This document shows, piece by piece, positions 1-5,085 of a DNA stretch of 7,948 nt. The DNA is from Thermoplasmatota archaeon (GTDB lineage: Archaea; Thermoplasmatota; E2; JACPAO01; JAHFTW01). A program made the position numbers and the translations under genes. Where the stretch lies: assembly GCA_028289805.1 (NCBI GenBank), contig JANQNI010000357.1, positions 1 through 7,948 of the forward strand, read 5' to 3'. Below the pieces are notes generated by a model. That model made no database searches and had not been told where the DNA came from. It saw only the letters and a list, made by a program, of their open reading frames with translations. How positions within the stretch are numbered: the first letter of the stretch is position 1; every line of letters begins with the position of its first letter.

Positions 1-223
1 CATGGACGAGTTGGCGGCGATGGTGGAGCAGGGGCACGACGCGGCCGTCGTGTTCTTCGTCAACCGCGCCGACTGCGACCGGTTCACGGTGGCGCGGGAC
101 ATCGACCCCGCCTACGGGGCAGCGTTCGACCGCGCCGTGGACGCGGGGGTGCGGACGATTCCCCTCGGGATGGAACCGGACCTCGACGGGTGGCGGGTGC
201 GGGGCGTGCTGCCCGCAACCTGA
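1..223 (+). CDS. sfsA: SfsA family protein, C-terminal part (5' end outside window)
   Basis: The reading frame is open from the left edge and stops with TGA at 221-223. It gives about 73 residues, the C-terminal third of a protein usually near 230 residues. The pattern matches the SfsA (sugar fermentation stimulation) C-terminus: an HMDEL-type start to the segment, a hydrophobic strand AAVVFFVNR, then DIDPAYGAAFDRAVDAGV and a final strand ending RVRGVLP. The methionine at base 2 is probably internal, since SfsA has RH-hydrophobic-x-EL here. SfsA proteins bind nucleic acid and have been linked to sugar-utilisation regulation in Escherichia coli; the archaeal role is not settled. Nothing about its promoter can be seen. 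The next gene on the same strand starts 66 bases later and seems to have its own weak promoter. Confidence 0.85.
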   Translation, partial: MDELAAMVEQGHDAAVVFFVNRADCDRFTVARDIDPAYGAAFDRAVDAGVRTIPLGMEPDLDGWRVRGVLPAT

Positions 224-288
224 GCGGCTCGTTTCCCCCGCCCCCCGTGGTCGGTCGTATTGGGGTGCGGCGTCGATACGGCAGGACC

Positions 289-498
289 GTGCACGCACCG
301 TGGCCCCCCGCCTGCGTCCGTGGCATCGTCCTCATCGCAGCCACGGCCCTCTGGACCACCGGCCCCCTGGCGCTCCCGCTGGCGCTGCTGGGGATGTGGT
401 TCATCCGGCCGAGCCGGGGCGAGGCGCAGCCAGACGAAGCGCCGCGCTGGGCCGGACCGGAAGGCAGAGGGACGCGCCGGATCAGAAGCCGAAGCTGA
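289..498 (+). CDS. Small membrane protein, upstream copy of a tandem pair
   Basis: I chose the GTG at 289 because similarity to the neighbour at 725-892 begins just after it and a weak TATA-like stretch lies about 29 bases before it. The frame is open back to an ATG at 190, but that would overlap sfsA and add a proline/arginine-rich stretch unlike the rest. The product is about 69 residues. Residues 1-10 are short and polar with APWPP. A hydrophobic region covers roughly 11-38 and contains a GP-x-ALP turn followed by GMWFIRP. A charged tail rich in R, E and P follows. The core aligns with the second copy as APWPP/SPWTP, TTGPLALPLALLGMWFIR/TIGPWALPVAIVGMVFIR. It probably forms one bent helix or a tight hairpin in the membrane. 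The arginine-rich end after about residue 55 has no counterpart in the other copy and looks like read-through past a lost stop. I do not recognise the family. Confidence 0.6.
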   Translation: MHAPWPPACVRGIVLIAATALWTTGPLALPLALLGMWFIRPSRGEAQPDEAPRWAGPEGRGTRRIRSRS

Positions 499-505
499 TT
501 TTTGC
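482..505 (-). pseudogene. Remnant of a coiled-coil gene 3' end (AKISFGF-stop)
   Basis: Read on the minus strand, this stretch encodes A-K-I-S-F-G-F followed by TGA. The intact coiled-coil protein ending at 902 finishes G-K-I-S-F-G-F and TAG. The six residues are identical but codons differ (Ser AGC against TCG, Gly GGC against GGG, Lys AAA against AAG). Each copy lies at the 3' end of one of the two small membrane-protein genes. Further upstream on the minus strand, coiled-coil character is not recognisable, so I read this as an eroded 3' end left by an old duplication. A chance match, or a shared DNA element acting at the ends of the + strand genes, is also possible. Confidence 0.35.
491..505 (+). 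terminator. Possible T-rich terminator at end of the first small membrane gene
   Basis: The stop of the first small gene is immediately followed by a T5 tract (499-503) after the repeated word GAAGC. Short T tracts are the usual intrinsic terminators of archaeal RNA polymerase. It overlaps the KISFGF remnant on the opposite strand. The call rests only on the T run. Confidence 0.25.
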
Positions 506-645
506 CCAGTCGCCGCAGACCTCGTTTTCATCACCGACATCCCCGGGTGCTGGGCGTGGCCTTGGGCGGAGGGATGACTGGAGCAGACGGTGCGGGCCGC
601 TGAGCTTGAGGGGAGTGGAGAGTGTGGAGAATACCGCCATAATCT

Positions 646-691
646 GAGTGACATTGACTCGGCGGTCCGCCAGGGGGGTCAAATTGACCCC
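646..691. promoter_or_regulatory. Cluster of three operator-like inverted repeats
   Basis: Three palindromes lie side by side, each with a single central base. The first, 646-660, is GAGTGACATTGACTC, imperfect, centred on 653. The second, 661-671, is GGCGGTCCGCC, perfect 5-base arms, centred on 666. The third, 675-691, is GGGGTCAAATTGACCCC, perfect 8-base arms, centred on 683. The first and third share the half-site TTGACYC and their centres are exactly 30 bases apart, near three helical turns. The cluster ends next to the TATA-like stretch of the gene starting at 725, where an archaeal regulator would block or recruit TBP/TFB. The binding protein is unknown. Confidence 0.5.
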
Positions 692-701
692 ATAGTTATG
701 C
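692..701 (+). promoter_or_regulatory. TATA-like box for the second small membrane gene
   Basis: The stretch ATAGTTATGC is the most AT-rich word upstream and is centred about 28 bases before GTG 725, the spacing expected for a leaderless archaeal transcript. It directly follows the perfect inverted repeat ending at 691. It also contains the ATG at 698 that would be the alternative start. Confidence 0.4.
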
Positions 702-724
702 CCTACAGTTGCATTCCGAGGCGT

Positions 725-892
725 GTGACCCAAGCTCTTGAATCGCCTTGGACGCCCACCATCCTACTAGCGTCCATCGTTATCAGCGCTCTCTACACCA
801 TTGGCCCCTGGGCACTCCCAGTCGCAATCGTGGGAATGGTGTTCATCCGGTGGCCCCACCGGAGCAAAGGGAAGAGAAAGGAAGAGGACTAG
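725..892 (+). CDS. Small membrane protein, downstream copy of a tandem pair
   Basis: The product is 55 residues from GTG 725, chosen because the homologous copy also starts with GTG a few residues before the conserved PW motif and the TATA spacing fits. An ATG at 698 would give 64 residues. A polar start (VTQALESPWTP) leads into a hydrophobic region from about residue 12 to 40, broken by the GPWALP turn and ending in VGMVFIRW. A basic tail, KGKRKEED, follows. This suggests one kinked helix or a helical hairpin with the basic tail in the cytoplasm. The stop at 890-892 is 9 bases before the stop of the convergent coiled-coil gene. Codon choice is less GC-biased than in the flanking genes, which may mean later arrival or weak expression. 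I do not recognise the family; duplication and conservation of the core argue that it is real. Confidence 0.6.
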   Translation: MTQALESPWTPTILLASIVISALYTIGPWALPVAIVGMVFIRWPHRSKGKRKEED

Positions 893-901
893 CCGGGACG
901 C

Positions 902-1843
902 CTAGAACCCGAACGAGATCTTGCCACCCTTCTTGAGTTGCTCAAGGGCGGACTCGTTGGCCTTCTCGATGGCCTTGGGGTCGCTGATGTTCTGCCGGGC
1001 GCGGGTGTTGATGTCGCCGATCTCCTTGCGGCGGGCGGCGTACTCGGCGGCGCGCTCGCCACGGACGGCCATGACCTTCTCGCGCAGCTCCATCGCCTTG
1101 TTGTGGTAGTCGTCCGCCTTGGTCTTCAGGGCGATGAACTCCTGGTGCTTCTTGTCCGCCTCGGAGGCGATGGTGCGGACCTCCTTGACGGCGGCGACGA
1201 ACTTGTCGTGGTGCTCGTTGGCGACCTTCTGGATGGCGACGACCTTCTCGTGCTCCTCGTCGGCCTTGGAAAACAGTTCGTCGATGGCGGCGTCGGTGTC
1301 GGAGAGGTCGACGTTGGCGGCCTTCTGCTTGCCGAGCTCGGCCTCGAGCTGGGCCAGTTCGGCGCGCTTGCGGCGCACGTCGTCGACGAGCTCCTTCTCC
1401 TTGGCGGGGCCGAGGACGGTGGTCTCCTGGCGCTCCAGGGCGGCCTGAATCTCGCCCTTGAGCTTGCGCACGCGCAGGGGGAGGCTGCGCTCGATGGCGC
1501 CGGCCTTGCCCTTGCGCTGGGCGATGAGGGCCTTGGCCTGGTCCTGGTAGGAGTTGCGAAGCTCCTTGTGCTTCTTCATCTCCTCGTTCTTGCGGTCGCG
1601 GGCCGTCTTCTGGTCCTCGATCTCCTTCGCCTTCTCGCGGCGTTGGTCGTTGAGGAGGTTGCGCGCGTCGCGGGCCTCGCGGGCGAGGTCGTTGAACTCG
1701 TTGCGCTGGTCGAGGAGGCCGTGGAACTTGTCCTGCAGGTTGCGGACGTCCACCTGCTCGGCGGGCTTGTCGTCGGCCTTGGCCTCGGCCGGGGCGTCGG
1801 TCGTGGTCTGGGCCTGGGTGGTTTGGGTCTCCTCGGCGGTCAT
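902..1843 (-). CDS. Coiled-coil protein, COG1340/DUF7121-like
   Basis: The product is 313 residues. The start is ATG 1843: a GAGGTG Shine-Dalgarno lies 6 bases before it, and coiled-coil sequence begins soon after. The longer open frame upstream is low-complexity, arginine- and proline-rich and not credible. Residues 1-35 are a disordered T/Q/A/E-rich lead. From about 36 to 303 the chain is almost entirely K/E/R/A/Q heptad-type helix, with probable breaks near 120-124 (SLPLR) and 176-184 (NVDLSDTD). Repeated histidine-containing helices follow (EHEKV, NEHHDKF, KKHQEF, DDYHNKA), typical of the archaeal COG1340 family of unknown function. The chain ends abruptly in an aromatic KISFGF. It has no signal peptide or membrane span and is probably cytosolic and oligomeric. 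The upstream neighbour on the same strand is the surface protein, 121 bases away. Lysine richness is unusual beside its arginine-rich neighbours but normal for this family. Confidence 0.85.
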   Translation of the reverse strand: MTAEETQTTQAQTTTDAPAEAKADDKPAEQVDVRNLQDKFHGLLDQRNEFNDLAREARDARNLLNDQRREKAKEIEDQKTARDRKNEEMKKHKELRNSYQDQAKALIAQRKGKAGAIERSLPLRVRKLKGEIQAALERQETTVLGPAKEKELVDDVRRKRAELAQLEAELGKQKAANVDLSDTDAAIDELFSKADEEHEKVVAIQKVANEHHDKFVAAVKEVRTIASEADKKHQEFIALKTKADDYHNKAMELREKVMAVRGERAAEYAARRKEIGDINTRARQNISDPKAIEKANESALEQLKKGGKISFGF

Positions 1844-1849
1844 GGCGCG

Positions 1850-1855
1850 CACCTC
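1850..1855 (-). promoter_or_regulatory. Shine-Dalgarno of the coiled-coil gene
   Basis: On the minus strand GAGGTG is followed by six bases and then ATG 1843. It pairs with the CACCUCC end of archaeal 16S rRNA. It fixes the start and marks this gene as leadered, unlike most genes in the window, which appear leaderless. Confidence 0.6.
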
Positions 1856-1882
1856 TCGGGGTGGCCGCCCAGCCAGGGCGCT

Positions 1883-1889
1883 AAAAAAA
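1883..1889 (-). terminator. T7 tract: terminator of the surface-protein gene and/or promoter element
   Basis: On the minus strand a run of seven T lies 76 bases after the stop of the 662-residue gene, which suits an archaeal terminator. It is also centred 43 bases before ATG 1843. A start of transcription 26 bases further on would leave a leader of about 17 bases carrying the Shine-Dalgarno, so it could equally be the TATA-region element of the coiled-coil gene. The sequence cannot separate the two. Confidence 0.4.
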
Positions 1890-1918
1890 CGCTTCCGTGG
1901 TGCTCCCTGAAAACTCAA

Positions 1919-1944
1919 GGGGGATGGGAGGAGGGGGGAAGGGG
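1919..1944 (+). repeat. G-quadruplex motif in the intergenic gap
   Basis: Four runs of at least three G occur within 26 bases (1919-1923, 1926-1928, 1933-1938, 1941-1944), with loops AT, AGGA and AA. This satisfies the standard G3+N1-7 pattern. It lies on the template strand 21 bases downstream of the stop of the 662-residue gene, so the RNA would carry a C-rich tract. A role in slowing polymerase before the T7 tract is inference. Confidence 0.45.
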
Positions 1945-1964
1945 CACTGGGGCGTCCTGGGACC

Positions 1965-3953
1965 CTACTCGGCCGGGTACACCTGCACGCGGACGCGGTT
2001 GCTGCCCTCGTCGGCCAGCCAGCGGAAGACGACGGCGCGGGCGCTGCGCGGCGGCACCTCGACGGTCTCCTCGTCGGCCTCCTCCCCATCGAGTTGCAGC
2101 ACGACGCGGAAGCGCAGGGTCTCGGCGTCGCTGTCGTTGGCGAGGGTGGCGGTGGTCGTGACGACGTCGTTGGCCTGGGGGTTCTGCGGCTCGTGGCGGA
2201 CCTCGCTGAGGCGCACGGGGACGCCGCCCCGGGCGGGCTTGGCGCTGCCGTCGCCCGCGGTGACGACGCGGACGCGGGCCCGGGAGCCCTTGCGGGGCTT
2301 GCTGCGGCCGTCGTCGGCGATGGGCACGACGTTCAGGGTGACCTCGCCGCGCTCGCCCTCGGCCATGTCGTCGGGGAGTTGGACGCGCAGGGTCCCCTCG
2401 AGGGTGCCACCACGCTGGTCCTTGCCGGCCAGGGCGAGTTCCCGCTCCTCGCCCGCATCCATGAGGGGGTCGAGGGCGCTGCCGTCCTCGCCGCGCAGCA
2501 GGACGCCCGCCTTGACGCCGGGGTCGCGCTCGAAGCTGGCCAGGGCGCCGCGGAAGCGCTTGCGGCGGTTGCGGACCTCGACCTGGAACTCCGCGGTCTC
2601 GCCGGGGCGGGCGGTGAGGGTCTTGGGGGTGACGCGGACGGCCACCCAGCGGCTGCCCAGGAGCGCCAGCAGCAGGAAGACGACGACCAGGACGAGCAGC
2701 AGAATCAGGGCCAGCAGGACCAGTTCCGCCCAGTCGCCGAAGGCCTCGTCGAAGCCCATGGCCTCGGCGGCGGGGGTGAGGAAGTCGAGGCCGGCGACCG
2801 GTTCGCGCTCCTCCTCTTCCTCGGGTTCGGGCTCGGGCTCGGGCGTCGGCTCGGGCTCCTCCTCTTCCTCGGGGGCGAAGGGCAGCTCCAGCCGCTCGAC
2901 GACGACGCCGGCGCTGGCGGTGGCGTTGCGGTCGGAGACGACCTCGACGACGGTGGCGTACTTGCCCGCCTCGGCGTCCCGGAGGGTGATGGTGAGGGTG
3001 ACGTTGGCGGTGGCGCCGGGGTCGAGGGTGACGTTGGCGACGTCCAGGGCCTGGTCCTGCTGGGCGTCGTCGACGACGGTGTCGCCCACCTCGTCGACGA
3101 GGGGGTCCACGAGGTCGAGGCGGTAGGTGTCCACGTCGGTGCCGGTGTTCTCCAGCAGGAGGGTGAAGGTGGTCGTGGCGGCGGCGTCGTAGGTCTCGAC
3201 GGTGTCGTCGGTGACGTTGCGGGTGCGCTCGACCGTGTCGTCGGCGGCCTCGGGACCGGACAGGGCGGCCTCACCCGCGTCCAGTTCGCGGGGGACGTCC
3301 TCGACCACGACCGCGCCGACGACGGCGAGGACGGCGCCGGCGACGATGTCGGGGCGCACGAACGCGTAGGGGCGGCTGGCGTTCTGGTCGGCGTTGGGAG
3401 CGCCGTCGGTGACGGTCTGGCTGCCGGGTACGCCGGCCCCGCCGGAGGAGGTGTGGCTGGCGTCGGCGACGAGGTTCGTCAGCAGGTCCCCGCCGCTGAC
3501 GCCGGTGTCGGCGCGGGTGAAATTGAAGCGGAGCAGGTCGCCGTCGCGCACGAGGGTGGTGTTGGCGGGGGCGGCGCCGAGGGTGGTCCCGGTCGCGCTG
3601 GCGGCGACGGTGGTGCCGTTGGCGGTGCTGTCGAAGACGCTCGTGGGGCCCGCCTCGACGGTGAACTCGACGTTGATCTCGGTGGCGTCGTCGCCCGTGC
3701 CGGCGGTCTGGACGATGACGGCGTAGCGGGGTCCGAACTCCTCCACCCAGACGGCGGTGATGTCCACGCGGTCCACGGCGCCCGCGTCAGGGTTGTACGT
3801 GACGCCCTGGACGCAGGGGGGAGCGCAACTGATGGTCGTGTCCGCGTCGCCTGCGGGGTCGGTCAGTTCGGGGTCGGAGGCGCTGCCGGCGGAGACGCCG
3901 GGGGCGAGGAGGACGGCGGCGAGCAGCGCGGCGAGGAACCAGGTTCGGGACAT
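1965..3953 (-). CDS. Single-span surface protein: signal peptide, Ig-like domain, E/P linker, TM, cytosolic CARDB-like domain
   Basis: The product is 662 residues from ATG 3953, which begins a clear signal peptide (about 1-22, hydrophobic FLAALLAAVLLA then GVSAGSA). Residues 25-200 form an unrecognised extracellular domain with a C-x3-C pair at 43-47. Residues about 255-345 resemble an NEW3/CARDB-type Ig-like fold (TFTLLLENTGTDVDTYRL, LDPGATANVTLTITL). An acidic Glu/Pro spacer spans 361-383, then a hydrophobic helix at about 409-433. A basic stretch (RNRRKRFRG, 461-469) follows. Residues about 437-545 could be a second beta-sandwich. The last 85 residues are CARDB-like (VRLSEVRHEPQNPQANDVV, FRWLADEGSNRVRV). 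N-x-S/T sequons occur at 112, 131, 144, 191, 246, 307, 317 and 343, all before the helix; only 606 lies after. Acidic outside, basic inside and the sequon split place the C-terminal third in the cytoplasm, which is odd for CARDB. The ligand and role are unknown. Confidence 0.8.
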   Translation of the reverse strand: MSRTWFLAALLAAVLLAPGVSAGSASDPELTDPAGDADTTISCAPPCVQGVTYNPDAGAVDRVDITAVWVEEFGPRYAVIVQTAGTGDDATEINVEFTVEAGPTSVFDSTANGTTVAASATGTTLGAAPANTTLVRDGDLLRFNFTRADTGVSGGDLLTNLVADASHTSSGGAGVPGSQTVTDGAPNADQNASRPYAFVRPDIVAGAVLAVVGAVVVEDVPRELDAGEAALSGPEAADDTVERTRNVTDDTVETYDAAATTTFTLLLENTGTDVDTYRLDLVDPLVDEVGDTVVDDAQQDQALDVANVTLDPGATANVTLTITLRDAEAGKYATVVEVVSDRNATASAGVVVERLELPFAPEEEEEPEPTPEPEPEPEEEEEREPVAGLDFLTPAAEAMGFDEAFGDWAELVLLALILLLVLVVVFLLLALLGSRWVAVRVTPKTLTARPGETAEFQVEVRNRRKRFRGALASFERDPGVKAGVLLRGEDGSALDPLMDAGEERELALAGKDQRGGTLEGTLRVQLPDDMAEGERGEVTLNVVPIADDGRSKPRKGSRARVRVVTAGDGSAKPARGGVPVRLSEVRHEPQNPQANDVVTTTATLANDSDAETLRFRVVLQLDGEEADEETVEVPPRSARAVVFRWLADEGSNRVRVQVYPAE

Positions 3954-3967
3954 ACGGCTCACGGGGG

Positions 3968-3986
3968 CGCTTGGCGGGGCCAAGCG
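3968..3986 (-). promoter_or_regulatory. Hairpin upstream of the surface-protein start
   Basis: CGCTTGG and CCAAGCG form perfect 7-base arms around a 5-base loop. The structure lies 15-33 bases before ATG 3953. If transcription on the minus strand uses the AT-rich box at 4012-4023, the start would be near 3991 and this hairpin would be almost the whole leader. It could be an RNA stem controlling translation or an operator at the transcription start. Confidence 0.4.
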
Positions 3987-4011
3987 GTTCTGGTCGCGCC
4001 CATGCGCCGCC

Positions 4012-4023
4012 GATATAAATATG
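4012..4023. promoter_or_regulatory. TATA box, possibly bidirectional
   Basis: GATATAAATATG is the most AT-rich word for several hundred bases. It is centred about 29 bases before ATG 4047 on +, the ideal leaderless spacing. It is close to symmetrical and also reads as CATATTTATATC on the minus strand, 65 bases before ATG 3953, so it may serve both divergent genes. The fit to the + gene is better. Confidence 0.65.
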
Positions 4024-4046
4024 AAAAGAGTGGCGTTCGCGCGCCC

Positions 4047-4319
4047 ATGGCGGACCCCGAACTCGTCCAGAAGCTGCTGAGCGTCCTTGATGAACTGGAG
4101 GCGCGCTTCCAGGAGGGGACGATTCCCCTGCGCGAGATGACCGCGTACGTCGAGGAGAAGGGCATCAGCCACCTGGACGGCTACCTGCGCCGCTGTGGCG
4201 CCCTGGACTACCAGAGCCCGAAGCGGTTCTTCCAGCAGGGCCCGGACCTGGAGGACGTGCGCCAGGCGCTGAAGGCAGACACCGTGCCCCGCGGCCTGGA
4301 AGGGCTGCTGGGCGCCTGA
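4047..4319 (+). CDS. Small helical protein of unknown function
   Basis: The product is 90 residues from ATG 4047, set by the strong TATA box 29 bases upstream and by consistent high-GC third positions. The chain is mostly amphipathic helix. Residues 3-21 (DPELVQKLLSVLDELEARF) look like a first helix. EGTIPLREMTAYVEEKGI (23-40) and SHLDGYLRRCGALDY (41-55) could form a helix-turn-helix-like pair, though no wing is evident. A charged helix (LEDVRQALKAD, 68-78) and a short glycine/leucine end follow. It has a single cysteine (50) and no signal peptide or membrane span, so it is probably cytosolic. It is divergent from the surface-protein gene with 93 bases between start codons, so a shared regulator or promoter is possible. 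I do not recognise the family. A small DNA-binding protein is a guess. Confidence 0.65.
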   Translation: MADPELVQKLLSVLDELEARFQEGTIPLREMTAYVEEKGISHLDGYLRRCGALDYQSPKRFFQQGPDLEDVRQALKADTVPRGLEGLLGA

Positions 4320-4395
4320 GCCGTCGCGGCCCCCCTCTGCCTATTTCATCCTTTTCGGAAACAGGGGTGTATCCCGGAGCGGCCCATCAGGACCC

Positions 4396-4473
4396 ATGGA
4401 CGTGGAAGCCCTTTGGCGACGCTACCAGATGGCGCAGGCCGTCGCAGACAGTGAAGCGGAATGGCGTGACTGA
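4396..4473 (+). CDS. Possible small protein of 25 residues
   Basis: ATG 4396 opens a 25-codon frame ending with TGA 4471-4473. The peptide runs MDVEALWRRYQMAQAV and continues ADSEAEWRD. It would be one amphipathic, acidic helix with two tryptophans. It contrasts with the R/P/G-rich translations of the neighbouring noncoding frames. A weak TATA-like word (GTGTATCCC) is centred about 25 bases before the ATG. No Shine-Dalgarno is evident and the length is too short for codon statistics. It could be a real microprotein, the start of a decayed gene, or chance. Confidence 0.3.
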   Translation: MDVEALWRRYQMAQAVADSEAEWRD

Positions 4474-4646
4474 GCGCGGCCCGGCCACGCATCGAACACT
4501 CCAGGGACGGCGGAACCGACGGCGTGCAGGCGAAGGGGCACGGCCGAGGCGGCGGCCCGACGGACCCCACCCCGCCCCCTCCAGAGATTCCCGATTCCGG
4601 GTTCCTACTCGACGGTGGGTCGCGTTCCGAGAGATTTCCAGGCAAC

Positions 4647-4656
4647 GTATATATTT
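4647..4656 (+). promoter_or_regulatory. TATA box of the UPF0058 gene
   Basis: GTATATATTT is a near-consensus archaeal TATA box, preceded by a purine/A-containing CAGGCAAC where the BRE would lie. Its centre is about 29 bases before ATG 4681, so the transcript is probably leaderless and the longer frame from ATG 4615, which lies upstream of the box, is excluded. Confidence 0.75.
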
Positions 4657-4680
4657 CCCGCTTTGATTTCGTCTACTGGG

Positions 4681-5046
4681 ATGCACAAAGACGAGCTGCT
4701 GCAGCTACACAGCCTACTGTGTCAGGTGAAGCGATTCTACGAGGACGCAAATCTTCCCCTGAACGATGAGTTCGGCGAGTACGAGAGTCTCAATGTCTCG
4801 CCGCAACACATCCACAAGAGCAAGACGGACCACAAGAAGGCCGTCTTCCTGCTTGGCAAGGGACTCTCCGAGGTCGTCATGATGGACAACCCCGAGAACC
4901 GCGCCCGGCTGCGCGACCGCTTCCTGCGGCTCGCCGCCGGCGGTTCCGTCGTGGACCCCCCCACGGAGAAGAAGACCGCCCCCGCGGAACCCGTCGCACC
5001 GACCGAGCACCTGCCGGCCTTCGCCCTCGCCGCCCTGCGCCAATAA
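4681..5046 (+). CDS. UPF0058 family protein
   Basis: The product is 121 residues from ATG 4681, which the TATA box places at or next to the transcription start. Residues 1-68 carry the UPF0058 signature: MHKDELLQLHSLL, a second helix with FYED, then LNVSPQHIHKSKTDHKKAVF and a following helix LLGKGLSEVV. The conserved histidines (10, 43, 45, 51) make metal binding plausible, but function in this archaeal family is not established. Family members are usually about 80-100 residues. Here residues 72-85 add a basic helix (RARLRDRFLRL), and 86-121 form a P/A/E-rich, probably disordered tail. The first third has a softer, less GC-rich codon pattern than the tail. It converges with the acetyltransferase gene, with 39 bases between stops. 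It is most likely a single-gene transcript. Confidence 0.85.
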   Translation: MHKDELLQLHSLLCQVKRFYEDANLPLNDEFGEYESLNVSPQHIHKSKTDHKKAVFLLGKGLSEVVMMDNPENRARLRDRFLRLAAGGSVVDPPTEKKTAPAEPVAPTEHLPAFALAALRQ

Positions 5047-5085
5047 CCCGCCCGACCTGCACGCCCGGCAACCGGAGCGTGCGGC

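Larger units (their letters stand above)
499..724. other. 226-base gap between the two small membrane genes
   Basis: No convincing gene lies here. A minus-strand frame is open from 733 to 482, but apart from its KISFGF end it has no recognisable character and it would cover the inverted repeats and promoter of the second small gene. The left part (505-640) shows nothing I can name. The right part (646-691) holds three adjacent inverted repeats, then a TATA-like stretch. From about 600 to the end of the next gene the sequence is visibly less GC-rich than the rest of the window. Confidence 0.6.
4320..4680. other. 361-base sparsely coding stretch
   Basis: It separates the 90-residue gene from the UPF0058 gene. 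It holds a pyrimidine- and T-rich stretch at 4341-4356 that may terminate the upstream transcript, a possible 25-codon gene at 4396-4473, and the TATA box at 4647-4656. Between about 4475 and 4640 I see no gene, tRNA-like fold or convincing repeat. Overlapping open frames there, on both strands, have low-complexity R/P/G-rich translations typical of GC-rich noncoding DNA. Confidence 0.6.

Noticed and set aside
190..288. ATG 190 as start of the first small membrane protein
   Set aside because: It overlaps sfsA and adds 33 residues absent from the paralogue; GTG 289 fits the alignment and TATA spacing better.
1844..2089. 82-residue N-terminal extension of the coiled-coil protein
   Set aside because: R/P/S-rich, overlaps the 3' end of the upstream gene, and the Shine-Dalgarno points to ATG 1843.
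938..2161. Long + strand open frame opposite the coiled-coil gene
   Set aside because: It is the antisense of a GC3-rich gene. The translation is L/V/G-rich low complexity with no domain, while the minus strand gives a recognisable coiled-coil protein with a Shine-Dalgarno.
2094..4319. 741-codon + strand open frame opposite the surface protein
   Set aside because: Glycine/valine/alanine-rich shadow without motifs. Only its last 90 codons, from ATG 4047, look like a real gene, and a TATA box supports that start.
4475..4640. Possible tRNA or structured RNA in the gap before UPF0058
   Set aside because: I looked for a T-loop GTTCRA with matching acceptor and anticodon stems and found none; short GC inverted repeats here are expected in such GC-rich DNA.
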